Part shown: piece after piece, positions 16,501 through 24,497 of the stretch | Position numbering within the stretch: the stretch's first letter is position 1 | Layout: each line of letters begins with the position of its first letter | The notes under the pieces: generated by a model | What the model was told of the DNA's origin: nothing | Databases searched by the model: none | The model's input: only the letters and a program-made list of their open reading frames with translations | Assembly (NCBI RefSeq): GCF_900100735.1 | Contig: NZ_FNCJ01000014.1 | Span: 184,372 to 248,371 of the forward strand | Direction of reading: 5' to 3' | DNA from: Paraburkholderia phenazinium | GTDB taxonomy: Bacteria; Pseudomonadota; Gammaproteobacteria; Burkholderiales; Burkholderiaceae | Length of the DNA: 64,000 nucleotides | Made by a program: the position numbers and the translations under genes

Positions 16501-18122
16501 GCCGCCGATTGCAGATCGCAAGCGGCGACGCCAAGCGTAGTGGGTGCTGCGGGGTTCGCGTCAGCGGCCGGGGCAGAGCCAGTGTCTCCTCCGCCACTGC
16601 CGGCCGCAGGCCGCATCTTACCAGGGTTCGGCAACGGCGGCGGCGCTGTGTCGGCAATCATACGGAACGCCAGCGCCATGTCCTCGGCGAGCGGCCGGTC
16701 GTCGCGATAGGTCGGCACCGCTCTGCGCACGCCTCGCCACAGCGAATCGGTGTACGGCGCGCGCGGCGCATCGAGCGTTTGCAGATCGTAAGCCTGGGCG
16801 GCCGCCAGCAGCTCGATGGCGACAATCCGGCCGGCATTGTCGACGATCTCCAGTGCCTTGAGTGCTGCAGGAGTCGCATGGCACAGATGGTCTTCCTGCA
16901 AACCGGAGGTGATGCCCCCGTCCAGGCTCGCTGGCATTGCGAGGCGCCGGTTCTGCGCTACCAGCGAAGCCGCCGTGTACTGCGCAATCATGAAACCGGA
17001 ACAGGTGCCGCCAGGCTCCGCGAGAAAGGCCGGCAAGCCGCTCACCAGCGGATTGACGAGCCGGTCGAGGCGCCGCTCGGCCATCGCCGCTACTTGTGCG
17101 ATCGCGGTGGCGAGGCTATCCATTGCCAGCGCAATCGACGCGCCCACCGCATGGGCCTGCGAATAGACGCGCGGCGCTGCGGGTGTGCCGGCGACGATCG
17201 GATTGTCGGTGATCGACGCCAGTTCGCGGTTGACGACTTCGACCGTCCCGCTGAGCACGTCGCGGGCGGCGCCGTGCACGTGGGGAATGGTCCGCATGCT
17301 GAGCGGGTCTTGCGTGCGCCGGCCAACCGCCGCCGCGAGTATCCCGCTCTCAGCCAGCGCGCCGCGCATTCTTTCGCCGACCAGAGTCAAGCCCGGCGAA
17401 ATCCGCAACGCCAGCGACTCCGCATCGAACGCCGCCAGCTGGCCGCGCAGATTTTCGAAGCTCATGGCCGCGACCGCGTCGGTCCAGTCGAGCAGACGCT
17501 CGGCGCGTGCCAGTGCGAGCGCCGCGAGCCCCGTCACGCATGGCGTGCCATTGACGAGACTGAGCCCCTCCTTGGCGTCGAGCACGAGCGGTTCAAGCCC
17601 GAGCCGCTGCAACGCGTCGCGGCCGCTGAGGCGCTCGCCGCGCCAGCGCGCATGGCCCTCACCGATGCACACCAACGCGATATGGGCCATATGGCTCAGG
17701 TAGCCGACCGAGCCGAACGCCGGCACTTCGGGCAAGCAATCCGCATCGAGCAGCGCCACCAGTTGCTCGGCCACCGCGAGCCGGATGCCCGAATGGCCGT
17801 GGGCGAAATTGTTGACCGCCGCGGCGATGATCGCGCGGGTCTCAGCGGCGCCGAGCGGCGTGCCGACGCCGACAGCGTGACTCATCAGGATGTTGCGCGA
17901 CAAGCTGCGCTGCTCGGACGGCGAGACGATCACGTCGCACAACGCACCCACGCCGGTGTTTACGCCATATGCGCGGATCCCGCGCTCGACGATCTGTTCG
18001 ACGAGGACATGCGCCGCAGCGATGCGTGCCCGGGCATCGGCGGAAAGCTCGAGCGGCGCGCCCGCGGCTACCGCCGCAATCTGACGCCAGTCGAGAGGAC
18101 GATCGGAACGGATGACAGTCAT
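16497..18122 (-). CDS. Histidine ammonia-lyase-like protein lacking the MIO triad
   Basis: The 541-residue protein is collinear with HAL (YGVNTGVG with Y52; SRNILMSH with H82; GLSLVNGT with N191; Q271; R277; TSGLQEDH). In HAL, GSVG is followed by ASGDLAPLAHMAL, whose Ala-Ser-Gly cyclises into the MIO electrophile. Here G137-S-V-G140 is followed directly by Y141-L-S-H-M-A-H-I-A-L, so the three MIO residues are missing without a frameshift. The residue aligned with catalytic Tyr280 of the Pseudomonas putida enzyme is L274. Ordinary deamination of histidine is therefore unlikely. The reaction may resemble that of ergothionase, a HAL relative reported to eliminate trimethylamine without MIO. It is encoded 8 bases after the ATPase gene. 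Confidence 0.85.
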   Translation of the reverse strand: MTVIRSDRPLDWRQIAAVAAGAPLELSADARARIAAAHVLVEQIVERGIRAYGVNTGVGALCDVIVSPSEQRSLSRNILMSHAVGVGTPLGAAETRAIIAAAVNNFAHGHSGIRLAVAEQLVALLDADCLPEVPAFGSVGYLSHMAHIALVCIGEGHARWRGERLSGRDALQRLGLEPLVLDAKEGLSLVNGTPCVTGLAALALARAERLLDWTDAVAAMSFENLRGQLAAFDAESLALRISPGLTLVGERMRGALAESGILAAAVGRRTQDPLSMRTIPHVHGAARDVLSGTVEVVNRELASITDNPIVAGTPAAPRVYSQAHAVGASIALAMDSLATAIAQVAAMAERRLDRLVNPLVSGLPAFLAEPGGTCSGFMIAQYTAASLVAQNRRLAMPASLDGGITSGLQEDHLCHATPAALKALEIVDNAGRIVAIELLAAAQAYDLQTLDAPRAPYTDSLWRGVRRAVPTYRDDRPLAEDMALAFRMIADTAPPPLPNPGKMRPAAGSGGGDTGSAPAADANPAAPTTLGVAACDLQSAA

Positions 18123-18130
18123 GACGATGC

Positions 18131-18922
18131 TCAGTTCGCGGTACGGTGATGGTGGCTCGATACGAATTGCCTGAAGCGCTCGGACTTGAGTTCGCCGAAC
18201 ACCTCGTCGGGCGTGCCGTCCGCTTCGACTTCGCCTTGATGGAGGAACATCACGCGATTCGACACATGGCGTGCGAAGCCCATTTCGTGGGTCACGACCA
18301 GCATCGTGCGGCCTTCTTCCGCCAGCGAGCGCATCACGCGCAGCACTTCGCCGACCAGTTCCGGATCGAGCGCCGAGGTCGGCTCGTCGAACAGCATGAC
18401 CTTGGGATGCATCGCCAGCGCCCGTGCAATCGCCACGCGCTGCTGCTGACCGCCGGATAGGTGCGCCGGATAGTGGCCGCGCTTTTCCGCCAGCCCCACT
18501 TTGGCAAGCAGCGCTTCGGCCTCTTCGACCGCTTCGGCACGGCTGCGTTTTTGCACGCGCATCGGACCTTCGAGCAGATTCTCGAGGACCGTCATATGCG
18601 ACCACAGGTTGAAGTTCTGAAACACCATGCCGAGTTGCGAACGAATGCGGTCCACCTGGCGGCGGTCGCTCGGCTGCAACTTGCCGTCGCCGCGGCGCTT
18701 CATTTTCAGTTCTTCGCCGGCGAGCGCAACCGAACCGTCATCCGGCGTCTCCAGCAGGTTCAGGCAGCGCAGAAACGTGCTCTTGCCGGAGCCGCTCGCG
18801 CCAAGGATCGAGATCACGTCGCCCTGATGCGCGTCGAGCGAGATGCCCTTCAGAACGTGATGGTCGCCGAACGACTTGTGAATGTTCTTGACCGACAATG
18901 CAACGGGTGCCGTAGCGTTCAT
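18131..18922 (-). CDS. ABC transporter ATP-binding protein, HisP type
   Basis: The 263-residue ATPase has Walker A GASGSGKST, Q loop VFQNFNLWSHM, signature LSGGQQQRVA, Walker B VMLFDEPTSALD and H-loop THEMGF. A short insert (EELKMKRRGDGKLQPSD) before the Q loop is usual for HisP of histidine and basic amino acid systems. TGGAG precedes the ATG. It sits between the permease genes and the HAL-like gene in the same minus-strand operon and should power uptake of the substrate of that enzyme. Confidence 0.93.
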   Translation of the reverse strand: MNATAPVALSVKNIHKSFGDHHVLKGISLDAHQGDVISILGASGSGKSTFLRCLNLLETPDDGSVALAGEELKMKRRGDGKLQPSDRRQVDRIRSQLGMVFQNFNLWSHMTVLENLLEGPMRVQKRSRAEAVEEAEALLAKVGLAEKRGHYPAHLSGGQQQRVAIARALAMHPKVMLFDEPTSALDPELVGEVLRVMRSLAEEGRTMLVVTHEMGFARHVSNRVMFLHQGEVEADGTPDEVFGELKSERFRQFVSSHHHRTAN

Positions 18923-18956
18923 GTGATTCTCCAGACTGTCCAGGATGAGCGGCCGT

Positions 18957-19718
18957 TCAGGGGGCGGCCCGGCTTGCTTGGCGTGCTTCGGTGTTGGCGG
19001 AAAGCGGGCGCGCCTTGGGCTGGCTGGGCGCCGCGCGCAGATGGCGCGAAAGACGCACTTCGAGCAAGCCCAGCAGGCGCACGATGATGAAATTCAGGAA
19101 CAGGTAGATCAGCGCGGCGCAGATGAACACTTCCGTTGTCCGATAGGTCTGCTGGATGATCTGCTGCGCGACGCCGGTCACTTCCCACACGGTGACGAGG
19201 CTTGCGAGTGCCGTCGATTTGACCAGCAGCACAGCTTCGGTCGAATACGCCGGCAGGCACTGGCGCAGCGCAATCGGCCCGATCACGCGGCGCAGCAACG
19301 CGAAGCCCGACAGGCCGATCGAATAACCCGCTTCGATCTGCCCGACCGGCACGGCCATCAAGCCGCCGCGAATGATCTCGGCGGTATATCCGGCGGTACA
19401 CAGCGCGAGCGAGAGCACCGCGCACATATACGGTTCGCGCAGCACCGGCCACAGGAAACTCTCGCGGATCACGCCGAACTGGCCGAGCCCGTAGTAGACG
19501 AGAAACATCTGGATCAGCAACGGCGAGCCGCGAAACACGAGGATGTAGGCGCGTGCAAAGCGGTTCGGCAGCCAGTGCGGCGAGACGCGCATCGTGACGA
19601 TCACGAGCGACAGCAGGCCGCCCAGCACTAGCGAAGAAAAGAACAGCCCCAGGGTGGTCGGCACGGCGGCGAGCAACTGGCGCAGCGTGTCGAGCAGGAA
19701 ATCGAAGTCGATATGCAT
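18957..19718 (-). CDS. ABC transporter permease, HisM type
   Basis: The 253-residue protein has five predicted membrane helices, the amino-acid permease motif ILVFRGSPLLIQMFLVYYG and an EAA loop (GQIEAGYSIGLSGFALLRRV). The C-terminus carries an Ala/Arg-rich tail of about 30 residues. It lies 17 bases after the stop of the other permease gene and 34 before the ATPase start. It forms the channel together with the HisQ-type partner. Confidence 0.9.
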   Translation of the reverse strand: MHIDFDFLLDTLRQLLAAVPTTLGLFFSSLVLGGLLSLVIVTMRVSPHWLPNRFARAYILVFRGSPLLIQMFLVYYGLGQFGVIRESFLWPVLREPYMCAVLSLALCTAGYTAEIIRGGLMAVPVGQIEAGYSIGLSGFALLRRVIGPIALRQCLPAYSTEAVLLVKSTALASLVTVWEVTGVAQQIIQQTYRTTEVFICAALIYLFLNFIIVRLLGLLEVRLSRHLRAAPSQPKARPLSANTEARQASRAAP

Positions 19719-19735
19719 GATGACCAGATGCCTCG

Positions 19736-20458
19736 TCAGTTACGCGCGAAATTGCGACGGAAGGACCGGCCCACACGCGCTTCCGCGTGATTGAAGATCC
19801 GGTTGGAGATGCTCGTCATCAGCAGATACAGCGCGCCGCCCACGACGAAGAAGGTGAAATACTGATGAGTAGAACCGGCTGCCACCTGGCTTACGCGCAG
19901 CAGTTCGGCAAGGCCCGTCACCGAGATCAGTGCGGAGTCCTTGAGGCTCAGTTGCCAGACGTTGCCGATACCCGGCAACGCGAAACGCAGCACTTGCGGA
20001 ATCAGAATGCGGCGCGCCATCGTCAGCGTGGGCATGCCGATCGAACGCGCCGCTTCCAGTTCGCCGCGCGAAACGGCCAGTACCGCCGAACGGTAGACCT
20101 CGGCCTGATACGCGCCGGAAATCATCCCTACCGCGAGCGCGCCGATCACGAAAGGCGGCACGCCGACGAAGCCATCGGCGCCGAACCACTGGCCGATCGT
20201 CGTCACCAGCGTCGAGCCACCGAAATAGAACAGATAGATCACGAGCAGTTCGGGCACGCCTCGAAACACCGTCGTGTAGAAGTCGCCGATGACGCGCAAG
20301 CTGCGAAAGCGCGACAGCTTGGCCGCCGCCACCAGTGCGCCGAATACCGCACCGACGGCAAGCGCCGCGAGCGTCAGTGCGACGGTCATCAAGGCCGCCA
20401 GCAGCACCACGCCGCCCCAGCCATCCGGCCCGAAGCCGAGCATCCCGATCAGAGCCAT
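19736..20458 (-). CDS. ABC transporter permease, HisQ type
   Basis: The 240-residue protein has five membrane segments, the motif FYTTVFRGVPELLVIYLFYFGG typical of HisQ/ArtQ (only part quoted as FRGVPELLVIYLFYFGG) and an EAA loop (GELEAARSIGMPTLTMARRI). It follows the binding-protein gene by 136 bases, a gap large enough for a secondary promoter or a differential-expression hairpin, though none is obvious. Partner of the HisM-type permease. Confidence 0.9.
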   Translation of the reverse strand: MALIGMLGFGPDGWGGVVLLAALMTVALTLAALAVGAVFGALVAAAKLSRFRSLRVIGDFYTTVFRGVPELLVIYLFYFGGSTLVTTIGQWFGADGFVGVPPFVIGALAVGMISGAYQAEVYRSAVLAVSRGELEAARSIGMPTLTMARRILIPQVLRFALPGIGNVWQLSLKDSALISVTGLAELLRVSQVAAGSTHQYFTFFVVGGALYLLMTSISNRIFNHAEARVGRSFRRNFARN

Positions 20459-20594
20459 ACCCTACCCCTCGTCTGTTCCGTTGGATCAGTCGGCCTGCCC
20501 GCGCGACGCTCGTCGCATGGGCCGGCACACCATTACTGCGTATCGGTTACAGCGTCATGCGCGAGGCGGCACGGCCACCTCGCGCAGGCATCGC

Positions 20595-21455
20595 TCAGGG
20601 CGTGACGTCAGTCTTGAACCACTTCTCGGAGAGCTTCTTCACGGTGCCATCGGCAAGCGCCGCGGCAATCGCGGTGTCGAACTTCGCCTTCAGCTCCGGG
20701 TCCTGCTTGCGGAACGCGAGGCCTTCGCCCGGACCCCAGATCGGGCCGCCGATCTTCGGTCCGGCCATCACGATCGACGCAGTTTCTTTCTTGTCGATGT
20801 TGGCGGCGTAGTAGGTCACGTCGTCAAACGAAGCGTCGATACGGCCGTTCGCGAGATCCAGATCGCGCTCGGGCGAGGTCTTGTAGACGCGGATGGTGGC
20901 GACGTCCTTGAAGCCGTCGTTGATGAACTTGGTATAGACGGTACCGGACTGAATGCCGATAGTCTTGCCCTTCAGCTCCTTACGCAACGCGTCGACGGTC
21001 GGCTGGTCGGTTTTCGGGTCGCCGGTCAGCTTCAGCACGGCGCTGGTCGGAGCGGCCTTCGGCAGCACCTTGGTATCGGTCACAGCAAAGGTCGCCGGCG
21101 TGGCCGCGTAAGGACGTGAGAAAGCGATGATCTTTTCGCGTTCCGGGGTGATGGAGATCGCATCCATCAGGACATCGAACTTGCCGGCCTGCAGGCCCGG
21201 GATCATGCCGTCCCAGTCTTGCGCAACCAGGTTGCACTGCAACTGAATGCGTGCACACAGATTCGCCACCAGTTCCGGTTCGAAGCCGCCCAGCTTGCCG
21301 CCCGGCAGCGTCAGATTCCACGGCGCATAACCACCTTCCAGCGCAATGGTCACCGACTTCCATTCTTTCGCCTGCACCGGCGCCGCGAGAATAGTCGCTG
21401 CGCCGAGGACGGCGCCAATCAATGCTTTAGCCAACGTAGTGCGCTTTACCTTCAC
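20595..21455 (-). CDS. ABC transporter periplasmic binding protein, lysine/arginine/histidine type
   Basis: The 286-residue protein starts with GTG after a strong AAAGGAG site. A signal peptide (about 1-29, cleavage near VQA-KE) precedes a family 3 solute-binding domain. Motifs (GGYAPWNLTLPGGKLGGFEP, AQDWDGMIPGLQAGKFD, ISITPEREKIIAFSRPY) resemble the HisJ/ArgT and opine-binding subgroup, so the ligand is probably a cationic or histidine-like molecule. It heads the operon that contains the HAL-like enzyme. Confidence 0.9.
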   Translation of the reverse strand: MKVKRTTLAKALIGAVLGAATILAAPVQAKEWKSVTIALEGGYAPWNLTLPGGKLGGFEPELVANLCARIQLQCNLVAQDWDGMIPGLQAGKFDVLMDAISITPEREKIIAFSRPYAATPATFAVTDTKVLPKAAPTSAVLKLTGDPKTDQPTVDALRKELKGKTIGIQSGTVYTKFINDGFKDVATIRVYKTSPERDLDLANGRIDASFDDVTYYAANIDKKETASIVMAGPKIGGPIWGPGEGLAFRKQDPELKAKFDTAIAAALADGTVKKLSEKWFKTDVTP

Positions 21456-21520
21456 GTCGAAACTCCTTTGATTGAGGGAACACCATCCAGCTAGTCGAGC
21501 GATTTATTCACCCGCCTAAA

Positions 21521-21535
21521 TTGACTAGACAAGTC
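21521..21535. promoter_or_regulatory. HutC-type operator candidate before the binding-protein gene
   Basis: TTGACTAGACAAGTC lies 66-80 bases before the GTG start of the histidine-type binding protein. Read on the minus strand, TTGTCTAGTCAA differs from the NYGTMTAKACNY consensus at two positions. It also forms a GACT/AGTC inverted repeat. Confidence 0.35.
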
Positions 21536-21682
21536 TGCATGAGTAAAAATACCCATGCAAGCGGAATTGTGAACTTTCGCATAAAAATTCGGGTAAGCCC
21601 TATACATCAAGGCTTTCATGAGATTGCCCGGAGGCTTTAAAGGGCACGAAAGCACCACGCGGGCACGCCGCTTTGGTGCATT

Positions 21683-21694
21683 TTGTCTAGACAG
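21683..21694. promoter_or_regulatory. HutC-type operator candidate (TTGTCTAGACAG)
   Basis: It contains a 10-base perfect palindrome TGTCTAGACA (21684-21693) and matches 11 of 12 positions of the HutC-subfamily consensus. It lies in the 344-base region between the binding-protein gene and the methyltransferase-like gene, about 230 bases before the former. Apart from the two candidate operators the region holds no gene I can support. Confidence 0.45.
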
Positions 21695-21799
21695 GTTCGC
21701 AAAACAAGGCACGATGCATCTTGCTGGTGCAAGAGCGCGCGGGTATGGGGTAATGCGAGCGGACCAAGCCCGCAGGCGTGATTGCGAGGCGAAACCCCG

Positions 21800-22477
21800 C
21801 TACCAGATATAAGGCACGAATCGATAGCGCACGCGCGTCGCGTACTCGGCATAGCCCTTAAGTTGTGCGGCGAGCATGCGCTCCTCCCGCACCGCGCGAT
21901 AGCCGAGACCGGCAATCAGCAGCGGCACGCAGACAAGTCCCCACCACGAAGCGAGCAGTAGCGGCGTGCCGGCGAGAAACAGAATCGCCGCGGCGTACAT
22001 CGGATGCCGGACGTAGGCGTAGGGACCTGCGTCACTGACCGTATGACCGCGATCGGACTGAATCTTGACGACCGGCGCCGCGAAGCTGTTGGCGCGGAAT
22101 ACGTAAAGACACGCGTAGTGGCACAGAAAGATACCGAGGGCGCCGAGCACGCTCAACCAGACCGGCATGGCCGACCAGTGAAAGCGCCCGGCGTCGAGCC
22201 CCATCAGGACCGTCCAGCCGACCCAGACCACGCCGGTGCAGGCCATGAAAATGCGGTCCCAGCGGCTTTGTTGCCGCTGGACGAGCGGCTTGAGCCGCTC
22301 GTCCAGCAAGGCAGGATCGGAGCGCGCGAGCCACAGGCCGATCCACAGGCCCAACACCCCCAGTTCGAGCAGAAACCACCAGCCGCCAGCCCAATGCAGC
22401 GTGCCTGCCGCGCCGAACAGCAGCACCGCCATAAAGACGAGCCAGGCCGTGATGTGCACGAGGAGTCGCGTGATCAT
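21800..22477 (-). CDS. Isoprenylcysteine carboxyl methyltransferase-like membrane protein
   Basis: The 225-residue protein has about five membrane helices. The C-terminal half contains the cofactor-binding pattern of the ICMT/PEMT group: GPYAYVRHPMYAAAIL, then EERMLAAQLKGYAEYATRVRYRFVPYIW, quoted here in part. Such proteins bind S-adenosylmethionine at the membrane face; the bacterial members have mostly unknown substrates because bacteria do not prenylate their own proteins. Monocistronic or followed by the nat gene 70 bases away in the minus direction's upstream side. Function beyond methyl transfer is not assigned. Confidence 0.75.
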   Translation of the reverse strand: MITRLLVHITAWLVFMAVLLFGAAGTLHWAGGWWFLLELGVLGLWIGLWLARSDPALLDERLKPLVQRQQSRWDRIFMACTGVVWVGWTVLMGLDAGRFHWSAMPVWLSVLGALGIFLCHYACLYVFRANSFAAPVVKIQSDRGHTVSDAGPYAYVRHPMYAAAILFLAGTPLLLASWWGLVCVPLLIAGLGYRAVREERMLAAQLKGYAEYATRVRYRFVPYIW

Positions 22478-22547
22478 CGCATCAGGCTCCGCAAGAGTGA
22501 TCCGCTAAGGGCACGCCAGTGTGCTTCCTTGCCGCGTCAGCGCCCTG

Positions 22548-23369
22548 TTATTGTCGCGGCAGCCGCTCGAAGAGACGCGGCACATCGATCTCACCCACTG
22601 CCAGGCCAAACCGCTCGCCAAGGCATGCCGTCAGTTCGCCGGCATCCTCGAGCACACGCTCGCTGACGATCTCGCCGTTAGCGGCGCGTTCGGTCAAGCG
22701 CCGGTTGAACAGCGCAAGGCGCCCGTGCGGCAAAACCCGGCAGACAACCAGGTGGTTGACGAACCGCGACTGCGGCCAGGTGGACGTGTACCAGTTCGCC
22801 ACCTCATAGTCGATCCATTCAACGCGCTGCAGATCGAAGCGATAAGCCTTCGCCCATGTATCGCCCGACTGGACCTCAAGGTCAAGCGCCCCCTGCGAGG
22901 CGTCGGCAAGGCGAAACGTTTCCAGCGGCGTGCGTTGTGGCATACCGGCCTCGAGGCGCAAGGGCGCCGTCAGCGTCACGCTGCCGAAACCGACATCGGC
23001 AAGCCACGCCGTGTCGTCGATCTCGACGCGCAGCAGCATGTGGCTGCGTGCCGTGACCGCACCCTCCTCGGCACCCCACAACACGCGCGCGATCAGCGGC
23101 GTGACGCGAAACCCTAGCTGCATCAGCACACGGGCAAACAGCGCGTTCTGCTCGAAGCAATAGCCGCCGCGGCGGCGTACGAGCAGCTTGTCGATGATAG
23201 CCGGCAGCTCCAGCGAGACGGTGCGCCCGGTCAGTGGATCGAGATTTTCGAACGGAATCGCCAGCGGATGGAGGTGCTGCAGTTCGCCCAGTACCGCGAG
23301 CGTCGCGGCACGCGGGCCTTGATAGCCGATGCGGGCGAAATACAGATCGAGGTCGAGTGCGTGTGACAT
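22548..23369 (-). CDS. nat: Arylamine N-acetyltransferase
   Basis: The 273-residue protein has the NAT catalytic triad: C71 in RRGGYCFEQN, H110 in SHMLL and D125 in LADVGFG. Length and motif order match the family. The enzyme transfers an acetyl group from acetyl-CoA to arylamines and hydrazines by a cysteine-acetyl intermediate in the cytoplasm. The gene follows the secreted-protein gene by only 3 bases on the minus strand, so the two may be co-transcribed, although no functional link is evident. Confidence 0.93.
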   Translation of the reverse strand: MSHALDLDLYFARIGYQGPRAATLAVLGELQHLHPLAIPFENLDPLTGRTVSLELPAIIDKLLVRRRGGYCFEQNALFARVLMQLGFRVTPLIARVLWGAEEGAVTARSHMLLRVEIDDTAWLADVGFGSVTLTAPLRLEAGMPQRTPLETFRLADASQGALDLEVQSGDTWAKAYRFDLQRVEWIDYEVANWYTSTWPQSRFVNHLVVCRVLPHGRLALFNRRLTERAANGEIVSERVLEDAGELTACLGERFGLAVGEIDVPRLFERLPRQ

Positions 23370-23372
23370 GGC

Positions 23373-24050
23373 TTAAAACCCGCCCTTCAATGCCGATGTG
23401 GCGATTGATGGCACGCTGATGCCGTGGCTCGACGCGAACTGCACGGCCTGGCTCAGCGTGGATATCAGCGACTGCAATTGCCCCGGCGCTGACTGCGCAA
23501 TATACGACGCCGTCTGCGCGGTTTGGGGATTCAGGCCCGACTGCAGCAGCGCAGTGGGATTCATCTGGCCCACGCCGCCGAGACTCGATTTGAGGCTCGA
23601 GTACTGGCTCACGCCTTTGCCGAGCGAGGTCAGACCGTCGGTGAACGCCTGCTTGTTGACGGGCGCCGCCGAGCCGCCTGCGCCTTGCTGGACGAACGCC
23701 TGGGTCAGCGTCTGCGACAAGCTCTGCTGCGTGCTGCCCACCTGGGTGAGCTGGCTGACGGACGGCGTGCCGTTCAACAAGCCTGCTGCCTGCTGCGCTT
23801 GACCGGCCGCACTGCCGAGGCCCATTGCCGAGGCGAGGCTCGACTGTCCGCTCAGCACCTGCTGATTCGCGCCGACATAACTCCGCAGCAACTGCGCCGC
23901 CCCACCGGAGGTGGCCGCGGCGGCGCCGTTGGCCGACGAGTTGGCGCCGCCAATGCCGAACTGCGACAGATTGAGCTGTGCGTAAGACAAGTTGCTGACA
24001 AGCACGCCGGTACTGGTCAGCAACGAAAGCAAAAGAATACGTCGATTCAT
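23373..24050 (-). CDS. Secreted Gln/Ser/Ala-rich protein of unknown function
   Basis: The 225-residue protein has a signal peptide (about 1-24, cleavage near SYA-QL). The mature protein is low in charge and rich in Gln, Ser, Ala, Gly and Leu, with repeated Gln-Ser-Leu heptad-like stretches (QLTQVGSTQQSLSQTLTQ, QSGLNPQTAQTASYIAQS) that suggest helical, amphipathic structure. Cysteine is absent. The ATG at 24050 follows AGGAG. I do not recognise the family. It is transcribed divergently from the porin gene and upstream of nat. Confidence 0.6.
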   Translation of the reverse strand: MNRRILLLSLLTSTGVLVSNLSYAQLNLSQFGIGGANSSANGAAAATSGGAAQLLRSYVGANQQVLSGQSSLASAMGLGSAAGQAQQAAGLLNGTPSVSQLTQVGSTQQSLSQTLTQAFVQQGAGGSAAPVNKQAFTDGLTSLGKGVSQYSSLKSSLGGVGQMNPTALLQSGLNPQTAQTASYIAQSAPGQLQSLISTLSQAVQFASSHGISVPSIATSALKGGF

Positions 24051-24497
24051 GGGGACTTCTCCTGACAATGAGCTTTCGAGATGTTCGAGCGCTTCGACAG
24101 CGCATCTCTGCCCAGGTTCGACCCATTTGCCGGATGTGCCTTGACTAGCAAGACAATCGGACGACACAGCAGCCCTGGAAAAGCTCACCGCTCACTCGCT
24201 GCGATCGGCAAGAGTCAAAACACGCACCCCACAAAACATACGATTTAATTACTATTAAATTACATTTAAACATCAATAGTGCGCATAAAGATTGGCATCC
24301 GTAACATTGTGGATTACACAGCAGTAATATTGTTGCGAATCGTTCTCATTTGTATTGACGCACTTATTCCGCATGCGTACGATCTAGGCATTGCTGTCTG
24401 AGGCGTCGCGAACCGCAGCAGCTATGTGCGGGAAGTCCGGCTATCGCCGTGGAACATGGCTAGCCGGAACAGTCGATATAACACAATAAGGATTTCG
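24051..24497. other. Divergent promoter region, AT-rich, upstream of the iron operon
   Basis: This 447-base region is markedly richer in A and T than its surroundings (notably 24240-24290). It carries the Fur box at 24334-24352. No gene is supported; the porin frame could extend to 24426 but has no ribosome site there. Confidence 0.5.
24334..24352. promoter_or_regulatory. Fur box upstream of the iron operon
   Basis: The 19-base site TGCGAATCGTTCTCATTTG resembles the Fur operator used in Burkholderiaceae (GCAAATGATTCTCATTTGC type). It lies about 146 bases before the porin ATG. It implies repression by Fe-Fur and expression of the following six genes when iron is scarce. Confidence 0.7.

Noticed and set aside
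16497..18122. Calling this gene an ordinary histidine ammonia-lyase (hutH)
   Set aside because: The MIO triad is absent and no hutU, hutI or hutG genes are in the window, so the standard histidine pathway is not supported.
16386..18149. 587-codon plus-strand open frame opposite the HAL-like gene
   Set aside because: No domain or start signal; it is a shadow of the well-supported minus-strand gene.
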